In this document: positions 4,356 to 12,489 of the stretch, piece by piece
How the letters are laid out: each line of letters starts with the position of its first letter
Numbering within the stretch: the stretch's first letter is position 1
Source: Caloranaerobacter sp050286925
GTDB lineage: Bacteria; Bacillota; Clostridia; Tissierellales; Thermohalobacteraceae
Direction: 5' to 3'
NCBI RefSeq assembly: GCF_050286925.1
Contig: NZ_JBFWFX010000029.1
Location: forward strand, 1 to 15,281
DNA: 15,281 nt
Notes under the pieces: model-generated
Databases searched by the model: none
Told to the model about the DNA's origin: nothing
Seen by the model: the letters and a program-made list of their open reading frames with translations, nothing else
Translations under genes and position numbers: made by a program

Positions 4356-7300
4356 ATGGTACATCCTGTTTCAGTTGGCAAGAGAACCAGAATGAGTTAT
4401 TCAAAAATTAATGAAGTTTTAGAGTTACCGAATTTAATTGAAGTACAAAAGAAGTCTTATGAGTGGTTTTTAAAAGAAGGACTAAAAGAAGTTTTTGAAG
4501 ATATTTCACCAATTGAAGACTATACAGGCAATTTGATTTTAGAGTTTGTAGATTATAATATTTCAGGAAAACCAAAATACGACGTAGAAGAATGTAAAGA
4601 AAGAGATGTTACATATGCAGCACCTTTAAAGGTTAAAGTTAGATTGATAAATAAGGAAACAGGAGAGGTTAAAGAGCAGGAAGTATTCATGGGAGATTTC
4701 CCTTTAATGACAGAAAAGGGAACTTTTATTATTAATGGCGCGGAGAGAGTTATAGTAAGCCAGTTAGTAAGATCACCAGGTGTTTATTATTCAGAGCAAA
4801 TTGATAAAACAGGAAAAAAATTATATTCGGCAACTGTAATTCCAAATAGAGGAGCATGGTTAGAGTACGAAAGTGATTCTAACGATGTTGTATTTGTTAG
4901 AGTAGATAGAACGAGAAAAGTACCGGTTACTGTACTTATAAAAGCATTAGGGTGTGGAACTAATGCAGATATAATAGAATTATTTGGTGAAAGCTTGCAG
5001 CTTGAGAAGACTTTAGAGAAGGATAATACAAAAACTCAGGATGAGGCACTTTTAGAAATTTATAAGCGATTAAGACCGGGTGAACCACCAAACGTAGAAA
5101 GTGCTAAGTCGCCTTTAAATTCATTATTTTTTGATCCAAGAAGGTATGATCTTGCTAAAGTTGGTAGATATAAGATTAACAAAAAATTAGCATTAAGAGA
5201 CAGAATTGTAAATTATAGAGCGGCTAATGATATAATTGATAAAGATACAGGAGAAATTTTAGTTGAAAAGGGAGAAAAAATATCAAGACAAAAGGCTTTA
5301 GAAATCGAAAATGCTGGAATCAACTCTGTTGATATTTTAACAGATGAAAATAAAGTGGTTAGAGTTATAGGAAATCATTTCGTTGATATAAAGGCTTTTG
5401 ATCTTCCTTTTCCGATAGAAGAGTTAAAAGTTAAGGAAAAAGTATATTATCCTGTAATGAAAGAACTTATTAAGAAATATAAAGACCCAGAGCAGTTAAA
5501 GGAAGCTATAAATGAGAATGTAAAGGAATTAAGTCCAAAACATATTATTATTCCTGATATAATAGCTACCATTAATTATGAATTCAATTTATTCTTTGGT
5601 ATAGGTGAAACTGATGATATTGACCATTTAGGGAATAGAAGACTTCGTTCAGTTGGTGAGCTTTTGCAAAATCAATTTAGAATCGGTTTATCAAGAATGG
5701 AAAGAGTAGTCAGAGAAAGAATGACTATTCAAGATATTGATGTTGCAACACCACAACAGCTTGTTAATATAAGACCTGTTGCGGCTGCAATAAAAGAGTT
5801 TTTCGGCAGCAGCCAGCTTTCTCAATTTATGGATCAGACAAATCCACTTTCAGAGTTAACTCATAAGAGAAGGATGTCTGCTTTAGGACCAGGTGGTCTT
5901 AGCAGAGATAGAGCAGGTTTCGAAGTAAGGGACGTTCATCATTCACACTATGGTAGAATGTGCCCTATTGAGACACCAGAAGGTCCAAATATAGGGCTTA
6001 TTACTTCTTTAGCAACTTATGCAAGAGTTAATGAGTATGGATTTATTGAGGCTCCATATAGAAAGGTAGATAAAGAAAGAGGAGTAGTAACTGATGAGGT
6101 TGAATATCTAACTGCCGATTTAGAAGATAAATATGTAATAGCACAGGCTAATGAACCTCTAGATGAAGAAGGTAGATTTATAAATAAAAGAGTAGTAGCG
6201 AGAGGTAAAAAAGGAGTAATAGACGTAGTACCTAGAGAAGAAGTAGATTATATGGACGTATCACCTAAGCAAATTGTATCTGTAGCTACTGCAATGATAC
6301 CATTCTTAGAGAACGACGATGCAAACAGGGCGTTGATGGGTGCTAACATGCAAAGACAGGCAGTACCATTAGTAAGACCTGAAGCACCTATCGTAGGAAC
6401 AGGTATGGAGTATAAGGCAGCTAAAGATTCTGGAGTAGCTGTTGTTGCTAAGAATGATGGTGTTGTTATAAGAGTTAGTGCAGATGAGATAATAGTTAAA
6501 AGGGATTCAGATGGAGGATTAGATACCTATAGGTTATTGAAATTTAAACGTTCAAATCAAGGTACTTGTATAAATCAAAGACCAATAGTAAAAAAAGGAG
6601 AAAGAATAAAAAAAGGTGAAGTAATAGCAGATGGACCATCAACTGATTTAGGTGAGATTGCTTTAGGTAGAAACCTACTTATAGGTTTCATGACATGGGA
6701 AGGTTATAACTACGAGGACGCGATATTACTAAATGAAAGATTGGTTAAAGAAGATATCTTAACTTCGATTCACATTGAAGAATATGAGGCAGAAGCAAGA
6801 GATACAAAACTTGGGCCAGAAGAAATCACTAGAGATATACCAAATGTTGGAGAAGATTCGTTAAAGGATTTAGATGAAAGAGGTATAATAAGAATAGGTG
6901 CAGAAGTTGAAGCTGGCGATATATTAGTTGGAAAAGTAACACCTAAAGGAGAGACAGAGCTTACTGCGGAAGAAAGATTGTTAAGAGCAATATTTGGTGA
7001 GAAGGCTAGGGAAGTAAGAGATACATCTTTAAGAGTACCACACGGTGAATCAGGAATAATAGTTGACGTTAAAGTATTTACAAGAGAAAATGGTGACGAA
7101 TTACCACCAGGTGTAAATCAATTAGTAAGGGTATATATTGCTACAAAGCGTAAGATATCAGTAGGAGATAAGATGTGTGGTAGACACGGTAATAAAGGTG
7201 TTATCTCAAGAATATTACCAGAAGAAGATATGCCATTCTTACCAGATGGTACACCATTAGATGTTGTACTTAATCCGTTAGGAGTACCTTCACGTATGAA

Positions 7301-7952
7301 CATTGGTCAGGTACTTGAAGTTCATTTAGGTTTAGCGGCTAAAGCATTAGGTTGGCATGTTGCTACACCTGTATTTGATGGAGCAACTGAGGAAGATATA
7401 GAAGAAGCTTTAGAAAAAGCGGGATTACCACGTACAGGTAAGATTGTTTTAAGAGATGGTAGAACAGGAGAACCATTTGATAATCCTGTTACAGTAGGAT
7501 ACATGTATATGCTTAAGCTACATCACTTAGTTGATGATAAGATTCACGCAAGGTCAACAGGACCGTATTCATTAGTTACACAACAACCTCTAGGTGGTAA
7601 GGCACAATTCGGAGGACAGAGATTTGGAGAGATGGAGGTTTGGGCACTAGAAGTATATGGTGCAGCTCATACACTTCAAGAAATATTAACAGTAAAATCT
7701 GATGACGTAGTTGGACGTGTTAAAACTTATGAGGCAATAGTTAAGGGAGAAAACATACCAGAACCTGGTGTGCCAGAATCCTTCAAAGTATTAATAAAAG
7801 AATTGCAAAGTTTGGCATTGGATGTTAAGGTATTGTCAGACGAAGATGATGAAATTGAGATTAAGGAATCTGTAGATGATGAAGTGAGTGATATTAATTT
7901 AAGTTTAGATTCAACTGAAGCTCATGTTCAAGAAAAAAGTGAAGAGAAGTAA
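4356..7952 (+). CDS. rpoB: DNA-directed RNA polymerase subunit beta
   Basis: A 1198-residue beta subunit, complete from VGKRTRMSYSKINEVLELPNLIEVQKKSYEWF to an acidic tail ending EKSEEK. Beta forms one pincer of RNA polymerase and part of the active site. The rifampicin pocket is intact: GSSQLSQFMDQTNPLSELTHKRRMSALGPGG begins at residue 484, with D493, H503 and S508 corresponding to E. coli D516, H526 and S531. All are the sensitive wild-type residues. The active-site segment GDKMCGRHGNKGV (937-949) has the two catalytic-region lysines K939 and K947. The C-terminal clamp part contains QQPLGGKAQFGGQRFGEMEVWALEVYGAAHTLQE. The ATG follows AAGGGGTGA. It has its own promoter after the rplL terminator and is followed by rpoC 53 nt downstream. 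Confidence 0.99.
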   Translation: MVHPVSVGKRTRMSYSKINEVLELPNLIEVQKKSYEWFLKEGLKEVFEDISPIEDYTGNLILEFVDYNISGKPKYDVEECKERDVTYAAPLKVKVRLINKETGEVKEQEVFMGDFPLMTEKGTFIINGAERVIVSQLVRSPGVYYSEQIDKTGKKLYSATVIPNRGAWLEYESDSNDVVFVRVDRTRKVPVTVLIKALGCGTNADIIELFGESLQLEKTLEKDNTKTQDEALLEIYKRLRPGEPPNVESAKSPLNSLFFDPRRYDLAKVGRYKINKKLALRDRIVNYRAANDIIDKDTGEILVEKGEKISRQKALEIENAGINSVDILTDENKVVRVIGNHFVDIKAFDLPFPIEELKVKEKVYYPVMKELIKKYKDPEQLKEAINENVKELSPKHIIIPDIIATINYEFNLFFGIGETDDIDHLGNRRLRSVGELLQNQFRIGLSRMERVVRERMTIQDIDVATPQQLVNIRPVAAAIKEFFGSSQLSQFMDQTNPLSELTHKRRMSALGPGGLSRDRAGFEVRDVHHSHYGRMCPIETPEGPNIGLITSLATYARVNEYGFIEAPYRKVDKERGVVTDEVEYLTADLEDKYVIAQANEPLDEEGRFINKRVVARGKKGVIDVVPREEVDYMDVSPKQIVSVATAMIPFLENDDANRALMGANMQRQAVPLVRPEAPIVGTGMEYKAAKDSGVAVVAKNDGVVIRVSADEIIVKRDSDGGLDTYRLLKFKRSNQGTCINQRPIVKKGERIKKGEVIADGPSTDLGEIALGRNLLIGFMTWEGYNYEDAILLNERLVKEDILTSIHIEEYEAEARDTKLGPEEITRDIPNVGEDSLKDLDERGIIRIGAEVEAGDILVGKVTPKGETELTAEERLLRAIFGEKAREVRDTSLRVPHGESGIIVDVKVFTRENGDELPPGVNQLVRVYIATKRKISVGDKMCGRHGNKGVISRILPEEDMPFLPDGTPLDVVLNPLGVPSRMNIGQVLEVHLGLAAKALGWHVATPVFDGATEEDIEEALEKAGLPRTGKIVLRDGRTGEPFDNPVTVGYMYMLKLHHLVDDKIHARSTGPYSLVTQQPLGGKAQFGGQRFGEMEVWALEVYGAAHTLQEILTVKSDDVVGRVKTYEAIVKGENIPEPGVPESFKVLIKELQSLALDVKVLSDEDDEIEIKESVDDEVSDINLSLDSTEAHVQEKSEEK

Positions 7953-7990
7953 TTGAAGTTAATATAGATAAAACCCATTTTTAGATAGAA

Positions 7991-8008
7991 GGGAGAGAGG
8001 CCTCCTTG
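7991..8008 (+). promoter_or_regulatory. rpoC translation start: purine-rich site followed by its own complement and a TTG start
   Basis: The purine-rich ribosome binding site GGGAGAGAGG (7991-8000) is followed directly by CCTCC (8001-8005), which can pair with it (GAGGCCTC at 7997-8004 is a perfect palindrome), and then by the TTG start (8006-8008). Both the weak start codon and possible self-pairing would moderate rpoC translation. It might be coupled to rpoB translation. Confidence 0.5.
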
Positions 8009-11000
8009 TTCGAATTAAATAATTTTGATTCAATAAAAATTAGCTTAGCTTCTCCAGAGAAAATAAGGCAGTGGTCTAGAGGTGAAGTTAAAAAACCTGA
8101 GACTATAAACTACAGGACATTAAAGCCAGAAAAAGAAGGGCTTTTCTGTGAAAAGATATTTGGTCCTACTAAAGATTGGGAATGTCACTGTGGTAAATAT
8201 AAGCGTGTAAGATATAAAGGTGTAATATGTGATAGATGCGGTGTTGAAGTAACAAAGTCTAAAGTGAGAAGAGAGAGAATGGGGCATATAGAATTAGCTG
8301 CTCCTGTATCTCATATTTGGTATTTTAAAGGTATTCCTAGTAGAATGGGATTAATTCTTGATATGTCACCTAGAGCTTTAGAGAAAGTATTATACTTTGC
8401 TTCTTATGTAGTTATAGATCCAGGTGATACTCCACTGTCAGAGAAGCAATTACTCAATGAAAAAGAGTATAGAGAAGCTTTAGAGAAGTATGGTAATAAG
8501 TTTAAGGCTGGAATGGGTGCCGAATCTATAAAAGAGCTATTAAAGAAGATTGACTTAGATAAAGAAGCAATGGAGCTAAGAAAAGAGTTAAAAGAAAGCT
8601 CTGGTCAAAAGAGAATAAGAATAATAAGGAGACTTGAAGTTATTGAGGCATTCAGACAGTCAGGAAATAAACCTGAATGGATGATATTAGATGTAATACC
8701 TGTTATACCGCCTGATTTAAGACCTATGGTTCAGCTTGATGGTGGTAGGTTTGCGACTTCAGACTTAAATGACTTATATAGAAGGGTAATAAATAGAAAT
8801 AACAGACTTAAGAGACTATTAGATCTTGGAGCACCAGATATTATAGTAAGAAATGAAAAGAGGATGCTTCAAGAAGCTGTAGATGCATTAATTGACAATG
8901 GTAGAAGAGGTAGACCTGTAACTGGACCTGGAAACAGACCTCTAAAATCATTATCCGATATGTTAAAAGGAAAGCAAGGTAGATTTAGACAGAACTTACT
9001 TGGTAAGAGGGTTGACTATTCAGGTCGTTCAGTTATCGTAGTTGGTCCAGAACTTAAGTTCTATCAATGTGGTCTTCCAAAGCAAATGGCTTTAGAATTA
9101 TTTAAACCATTTGTTATGAGAAAATTAGTTGAAGAAGGCCATGCACATAATATTAAGAGTGCAAAGAGAATGGTAGAGAGAGTTAAACCGGTAGTTTGGG
9201 ATGTACTAGAGTCAGTTATAAAAGAACATCCTGTACTATTAAATCGTGCTCCGACACTTCACAGGTTAGGTATTCAAGCTTTTGAACCTGTGCTTGTTGA
9301 AGGTAAGGCTATCAAGCTGCATCCGCTAGTATGTACTGCATACAATGCTGACTTCGATGGAGACCAAATGGCAGTACACGTGCCATTATCAGCTGAAGCA
9401 CAGGCTGAGTCTAGATATTTGATGATGTCAATTAATAATATTTTGGCTCCTAAAGATGGTAGACCTATTACAACTCCGACTCAGGACATGGTTCTTGGTA
9501 GTTATTATTTGACTATCGAGATTCCTGGAGAAAAAGGAGAAGGAATGGTATTTAAAGATTATGAAGAAATGTTAATGGCATATCAGAATGGAATAGTTGG
9601 TTTACATGCTAAAGTAAAAGTACGTAGAAAGTTAGATAAAAATGATAGGGGTAAATTAGTTGAGAGTACAGTAGGTAGATTCATATTTAATGAACATATT
9701 CCACAAGATTTAGGTTTTGTTGATAGAACAAAAGATAAATACTCATTAGAAATAGATACCCTAGTGGATAAGAAAATGCTAGGAAAAATTATCGAAAGAT
9801 GTTATAGAAAGCATGGTAATACAATAACATCAATTGTGTTAGACCATATTAAAGAAATGGGATTCCATTTCTCAACAATTGGAGCTATTACAATTAGTGT
9901 AAGCGATATAGTCATACCTAAAGAAAAAGAAAAGTTGTTGTCTGAAGCTGAAGAGCTTGTAGATAAGTATGAAAAAGCATATAGAAGAGGATTGGCTTCA
10001 GAAGAAGAAAGATATGAAAAGGTAATTGAAGTTTGGAATAGAACTACAGAGAAGGTTACTGAAGCATTAATGAACAATTTAGATAGATTAAACAGTTTAT
10101 TCATAATGTCCCATTCAGGAGCGAGAGGTAGCAAGAACCAGATAAGACAGCTAGCAGGTATGAGGGGACTTATGGCAAATGCTTCAGGTAGAACAGTTGA
10201 AGTTCCTATTAAATCAAACTTCAGGGAAGGTTTATCAGTTCTTGAATTCTTTATTTCAACACACGGTTCTAGAAAAGGTCTTGCAGATACAGCATTAAGA
10301 ACAGCAGACTCAGGTTATCTAACTAGAAGGTTAGTAGACGTAAGCCAAGATGTAATAGTAAGAGAAGAGGACTGTGGAACAGATCAAGGTATAGTAGTAT
10401 CAGCGTTCAAAGATGGTAACGAGGTAATTGAAGAACTATGGGATAGAATTGTAGGAAGATTTGCAATTGAAGATATTATACATCCTGAAACAAATGAGGT
10501 TATTGTTAAAGCAGGAGAGCTTATCGATGAGAATGTGGCAGATAGAATAGTTGAAGCAGGAATAGAAAAAGTTAAAGTAAGGTCTGTATTAACGTGTAAG
10601 ACTAGACATGGTGTATGTGCTAAATGTTACGGTAGAAACCTTGCAACTGGTGAGGTAGTAGATGTAGGAGAGGCAGTAGGAATTATTGCAGCACAATCAA
10701 TCGGTGAGCCAGGTACACAGCTTACAATGCGTACTTTCCATACTGGTGGAGTTGCTGGTGCTGACATTACACAAGGTTTGCCAAGGGTAGAAGAGTTATT
10801 TGAAGCTAGAAAACCTAAAGGACTTGCAATAATATCAGAAGTTTCAGGTGTTGTTTCAATAAATCAAACAAGAAAGAAAAAAGAAGTAATAGTAACTACT
10901 GAAAGTGGAGAATCAAAAGTTTATACTATCCCTTATGGTTCAAGAATAAAAGTAAAACAAGGAGACTATATTGAAGCAGGGGATGAAATTACTGAAGGTT

Positions 11001-11518
11001 CAGTTAACCCACATGACATATTGAAAATAAAAGGTGTAGTTGGAGTACAAACATATTTAGTAAAAGAAGTACAAAGAGTTTACAGAATGCAAGGTGTTGA
11101 TATCAACGATAAACATATTGAAATAATTGTAAGACAGATGCTAAACAAAGTGAAGATAGAAGATGCCGGAGATACTAATTTACTACCAGGAGGTCTTGTA
11201 AATATATTCGAATTTGAAGATGAAAATAAACGAATTGTAGAACTTGGAGGAAGACCTGCTGTTGGAAGAAGAGTACTTCTGGGTATTACAAAAGCTTCAT
11301 TAGCTACTGAATCTTTCTTATCAGCAGCTTCTTTCCAAGAGACAACTAGAGTATTGACTGAAGCAGCTATTAAAGGTAAAAAAGATAAATTAATTGGTTT
11401 AAAAGAAAATGTTATAATTGGTAAATTGATACCAGCTGGAACAGGAATGAGAAGATATAAAAACATAGCAATAAACAAGAAAGTTGATGAAGGAGAAGAA
11501 GAATCTAATACATTATAA
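8006..11518 (+). CDS. rpoC: DNA-directed RNA polymerase subunit beta'
   Basis: A 1170-residue beta' subunit, the usual length in Firmicutes. It starts at TTG with (M)FELNNFDSIKISLASPEKIRQWS, the conserved N-terminus, so the start is well supported. The N-terminal zinc ribbon has C60, C62, C75 and C78. The catalytic loop NADFDGDQMAVH is at about 447-458, with the magnesium-binding D449, D451 and D453. The second zinc site has C790, C864, C871 and C874, with the same 74/7/3 spacing as in E. coli. The trigger-loop region GEPGTQLTMRTFHTGGVAG follows, and the protein closes with the conserved LTEAAIKGKKDKLIGLKENVIIGKLIPAGTGM. It forms the core enzyme with rpoB. No clear terminator follows; a promoter begins 5 nt after the stop. 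Confidence 0.99.
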   Translation: MFELNNFDSIKISLASPEKIRQWSRGEVKKPETINYRTLKPEKEGLFCEKIFGPTKDWECHCGKYKRVRYKGVICDRCGVEVTKSKVRRERMGHIELAAPVSHIWYFKGIPSRMGLILDMSPRALEKVLYFASYVVIDPGDTPLSEKQLLNEKEYREALEKYGNKFKAGMGAESIKELLKKIDLDKEAMELRKELKESSGQKRIRIIRRLEVIEAFRQSGNKPEWMILDVIPVIPPDLRPMVQLDGGRFATSDLNDLYRRVINRNNRLKRLLDLGAPDIIVRNEKRMLQEAVDALIDNGRRGRPVTGPGNRPLKSLSDMLKGKQGRFRQNLLGKRVDYSGRSVIVVGPELKFYQCGLPKQMALELFKPFVMRKLVEEGHAHNIKSAKRMVERVKPVVWDVLESVIKEHPVLLNRAPTLHRLGIQAFEPVLVEGKAIKLHPLVCTAYNADFDGDQMAVHVPLSAEAQAESRYLMMSINNILAPKDGRPITTPTQDMVLGSYYLTIEIPGEKGEGMVFKDYEEMLMAYQNGIVGLHAKVKVRRKLDKNDRGKLVESTVGRFIFNEHIPQDLGFVDRTKDKYSLEIDTLVDKKMLGKIIERCYRKHGNTITSIVLDHIKEMGFHFSTIGAITISVSDIVIPKEKEKLLSEAEELVDKYEKAYRRGLASEEERYEKVIEVWNRTTEKVTEALMNNLDRLNSLFIMSHSGARGSKNQIRQLAGMRGLMANASGRTVEVPIKSNFREGLSVLEFFISTHGSRKGLADTALRTADSGYLTRRLVDVSQDVIVREEDCGTDQGIVVSAFKDGNEVIEELWDRIVGRFAIEDIIHPETNEVIVKAGELIDENVADRIVEAGIEKVKVRSVLTCKTRHGVCAKCYGRNLATGEVVDVGEAVGIIAAQSIGEPGTQLTMRTFHTGGVAGADITQGLPRVEELFEARKPKGLAIISEVSGVVSINQTRKKKEVIVTTESGESKVYTIPYGSRIKVKQGDYIEAGDEITEGSVNPHDILKIKGVVGVQTYLVKEVQRVYRMQGVDINDKHIEIIVRQMLNKVKIEDAGDTNLLPGGLVNIFEFEDENKRIVELGGRPAVGRRVLLGITKASLATESFLSAASFQETTRVLTEAAIKGKKDKLIGLKENVIIGKLIPAGTGMRRYKNIAINKKVDEGEEESNTL

Positions 11519-11522
11519 ATTG

Positions 11523-11551
11523 TTGACAGTAATCTTAACTGGTGTTAAAAT
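11523..11551 (+). promoter_or_regulatory. Sigma-A-type promoter for ybxF-rpsL-rpsG-fusA-tuf
   Basis: TTGACA (11523-11528), exactly 17 nt, TAAAAT (11546-11551), with an extended -10 TGT at 11543-11545. It starts 5 nt after the rpoC stop. The predicted transcription start is near 11558, giving a leader of about 95 nt dominated by a long hairpin. A weak hairpin, GTCAA (11562-11566) with TTGAC (11576-11580) followed by TTTTT, lies between. Confidence 0.85.
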
Positions 11552-11586
11552 ATATTAGTGTGTCAAATTATATAGTTGACTTTTTG

Positions 11587-11635
11587 AATATCTAGGAAGA
11601 TTATACGGCATATGCCGTATAGTCTTCTAGATATT
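11587..11635 (+). repeat. Long near-perfect hairpin in the leader of the L7Ae-like gene
   Basis: The 25-nt arm 11587-11611 pairs with the 24-nt arm 11612-11635. It has 24 base pairs broken only by one bulged G and one G-T wobble, centred on the palindrome GGCATATGCC with no real loop apart from the terminal bases. Only TT follows the stem before A-rich sequence, so it is a poor terminator. It ends about 6 nt before the ribosome binding site AAGGAGGAG (11641-11649). It may act as a translation or stability element or an RNase III site. No kink-turn of the kind L7Ae proteins bind is visible in it. Confidence 0.85.
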
Positions 11636-11652
11636 TTAAAAAGGAGGAGACT

Positions 11653-11901
11653 ATGATGTTATCAATGTTAAAAGATGCTAAAAAAGTTGTAGGTACAAAG
11701 CAGGCTAAAAGAGCAGTTATTAATGATAAGGCTAAAATAGTGTTTATAGCTAAAGATGCTGATCGTCATGTTGTTGACGACTTGATTAAGATGTGTGAAG
11801 AAAAGTCTATTGAAATAGTATATGTAGATAGTATGAAAGAATTAGGTAGTGCCTGCGGAATTGAGTTAAAGGCAGCTTCAGCTGCTATACTAAAAGAATA
11901 A
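11653..11901 (+). CDS. ybxF: L7Ae-family ribosomal/RNA-binding protein (YbxF type)
   Basis: An 82-residue protein of the L7Ae/L30e/Gadd45 fold. Bacterial members in this position (B. subtilis YbxF) bind RNA kink-turns and associate with ribosomes. The recognisable line is AKKVVGTKQAKRAVINDKAKIVFIAKDADRHVVDDLIKMCEEKSIEIVYVDSMKELGSACGIELKAASAAIL. The GTKQ turn near residues 14-17 and VFIAKDAD are the RNA-binding segments, and ELGSACGI is the other half of the site. Two ATG codons in a row (11653 and 11656) follow AAGGAGGAG; the second has slightly better spacing, and I cannot decide between them. The spacer to rpsL is 27 nt. The gene order rpoC-ybxF-rpsL is characteristic of Firmicutes. Confidence 0.92.
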   Translation: MMLSMLKDAKKVVGTKQAKRAVINDKAKIVFIAKDADRHVVDDLIKMCEEKSIEIVYVDSMKELGSACGIELKAASAAILKE

Positions 11902-11928
11902 TGCAACAATTTGGAAGGAGGTGCCTGT

Positions 11929-12342
11929 ATGCCAACAATAAACCAATTAGTAAGAAATGGAAGGAAAAAGGTTGCAAAAAAATCAAAGGCTCCACACTTA
12001 CAAATAGGATTCAATTCGTTGAAAAAGAAACCTATTAACGTGAGTTCACCACAAAAAAGAGGAGTTTGTACTGCAGTAAAAACTGTAACTCCTAAGAAGC
12101 CTAACTCAGCGTTGAGAAAGATTGCAAGGGTAAGGCTTACTAACGGTTACGAGGTTACTGCATATATTCCAGGTATTGGACACAACTTACAAGAGCACAG
12201 TGTTGTTCTTATAAGAGGTGGTAGGGTAAAGGACTTACCTGGTGTTAGATATCATATAATCAGAGGAACTTTAGATGCAGCAGGTGTGGAGAACAGAAAA
12301 CAAGGTAGATCAAAATACGGTACTAAGAAACCTAAGAAGTAG
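11929..12342 (+). CDS. rpsL: 30S ribosomal protein S12
   Basis: A 137-residue S12, a decoding-centre protein that monitors codon-anticodon pairing. It starts MPTINQLVRNGRKKV at the ATG preceded by GGAAGGAGGTG; an in-frame TTG upstream at 11911 lies within that site and is not the start. Relative to the 124-residue E. coli protein it has the 13-residue insertion (within residues 25-40) typical of Gram-positives. TPKKPNSALRK (54-64) holds K56, equivalent to E. coli K43, and RGGRVKDLPGVRYH (96-109) holds K101 and D102. These streptomycin-related positions are all wild type, and D102 is the aspartate that is methylthiolated in some bacteria. The C-terminus RKQGRSKYGTKKPKK is canonical. rpsG follows after a 147-nt structured spacer. 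Confidence 0.98.
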   Translation: MPTINQLVRNGRKKVAKKSKAPHLQIGFNSLKKKPINVSSPQKRGVCTAVKTVTPKKPNSALRKIARVRLTNGYEVTAYIPGIGHNLQEHSVVLIRGGRVKDLPGVRYHIIRGTLDAAGVENRKQGRSKYGTKKPKK

Positions 12343-12354
12343 ATTGTCGAATAT

Positions 12355-12426
12355 GTGCTGAAATGCAGAGGCCTTAACTCTTTATAGGGTTAAGCGTCCC
12401 TTTTATATAGAGGCATTTTTGAGCAC
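12355..12426 (+). promoter_or_regulatory. Structured rpsL-rpsG spacer, candidate S7-responsive element
   Basis: Nested pairings are visible. GTGCT (12355-12359) pairs with AGCAC (12422-12426), AAATGC (12361-12366) with GCATTT (12413-12418), and an 8-bp internal hairpin CTTAACTC (12373-12380) pairs with GGGTTAAG (12387-12394) around a TTTATA loop. In E. coli, S7 represses translation by binding the rpsL-rpsG intercistronic region. The position is the same here, but sequence equivalence to that site is not shown. The 63 nt from the end of the element to the rpsG start contain only the ribosome binding site. Confidence 0.5.
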
Positions 12427-12489
12427 TACGGCAATTTTGTGTTGTCGAGTACCTATGAATTAAATTTAATTGTTAAGGAGGGAAGTAGA

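Noticed and set aside
9802..10134. A 110-codon - strand open frame inside rpoC (and similar ones at 2565-2825, 11080-11478 and 14602-14910)
   Set aside because: All lie inside strongly conserved housekeeping genes, lack ribosome binding sites and show low-complexity shadow composition.
11587..11635. The long hairpin as a kink-turn target or a standard terminator
   Set aside because: There are no tandem G-A pairs or 3-nt bulge for a kink-turn, and only two T follow the stem before A-rich sequence.
11911..11928. Upstream TTG extension of rpsL
   Set aside because: The added codons are the ribosome binding site itself; the ATG at 11929 gives the canonical MPTINQLVR start.
12439..12489. Upstream extension of rpsG to an in-frame GTG
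   Set aside because: It has no ribosome binding site, matches no S7 N-terminus, and the canonical site and start lie downstream at 12476-12492.
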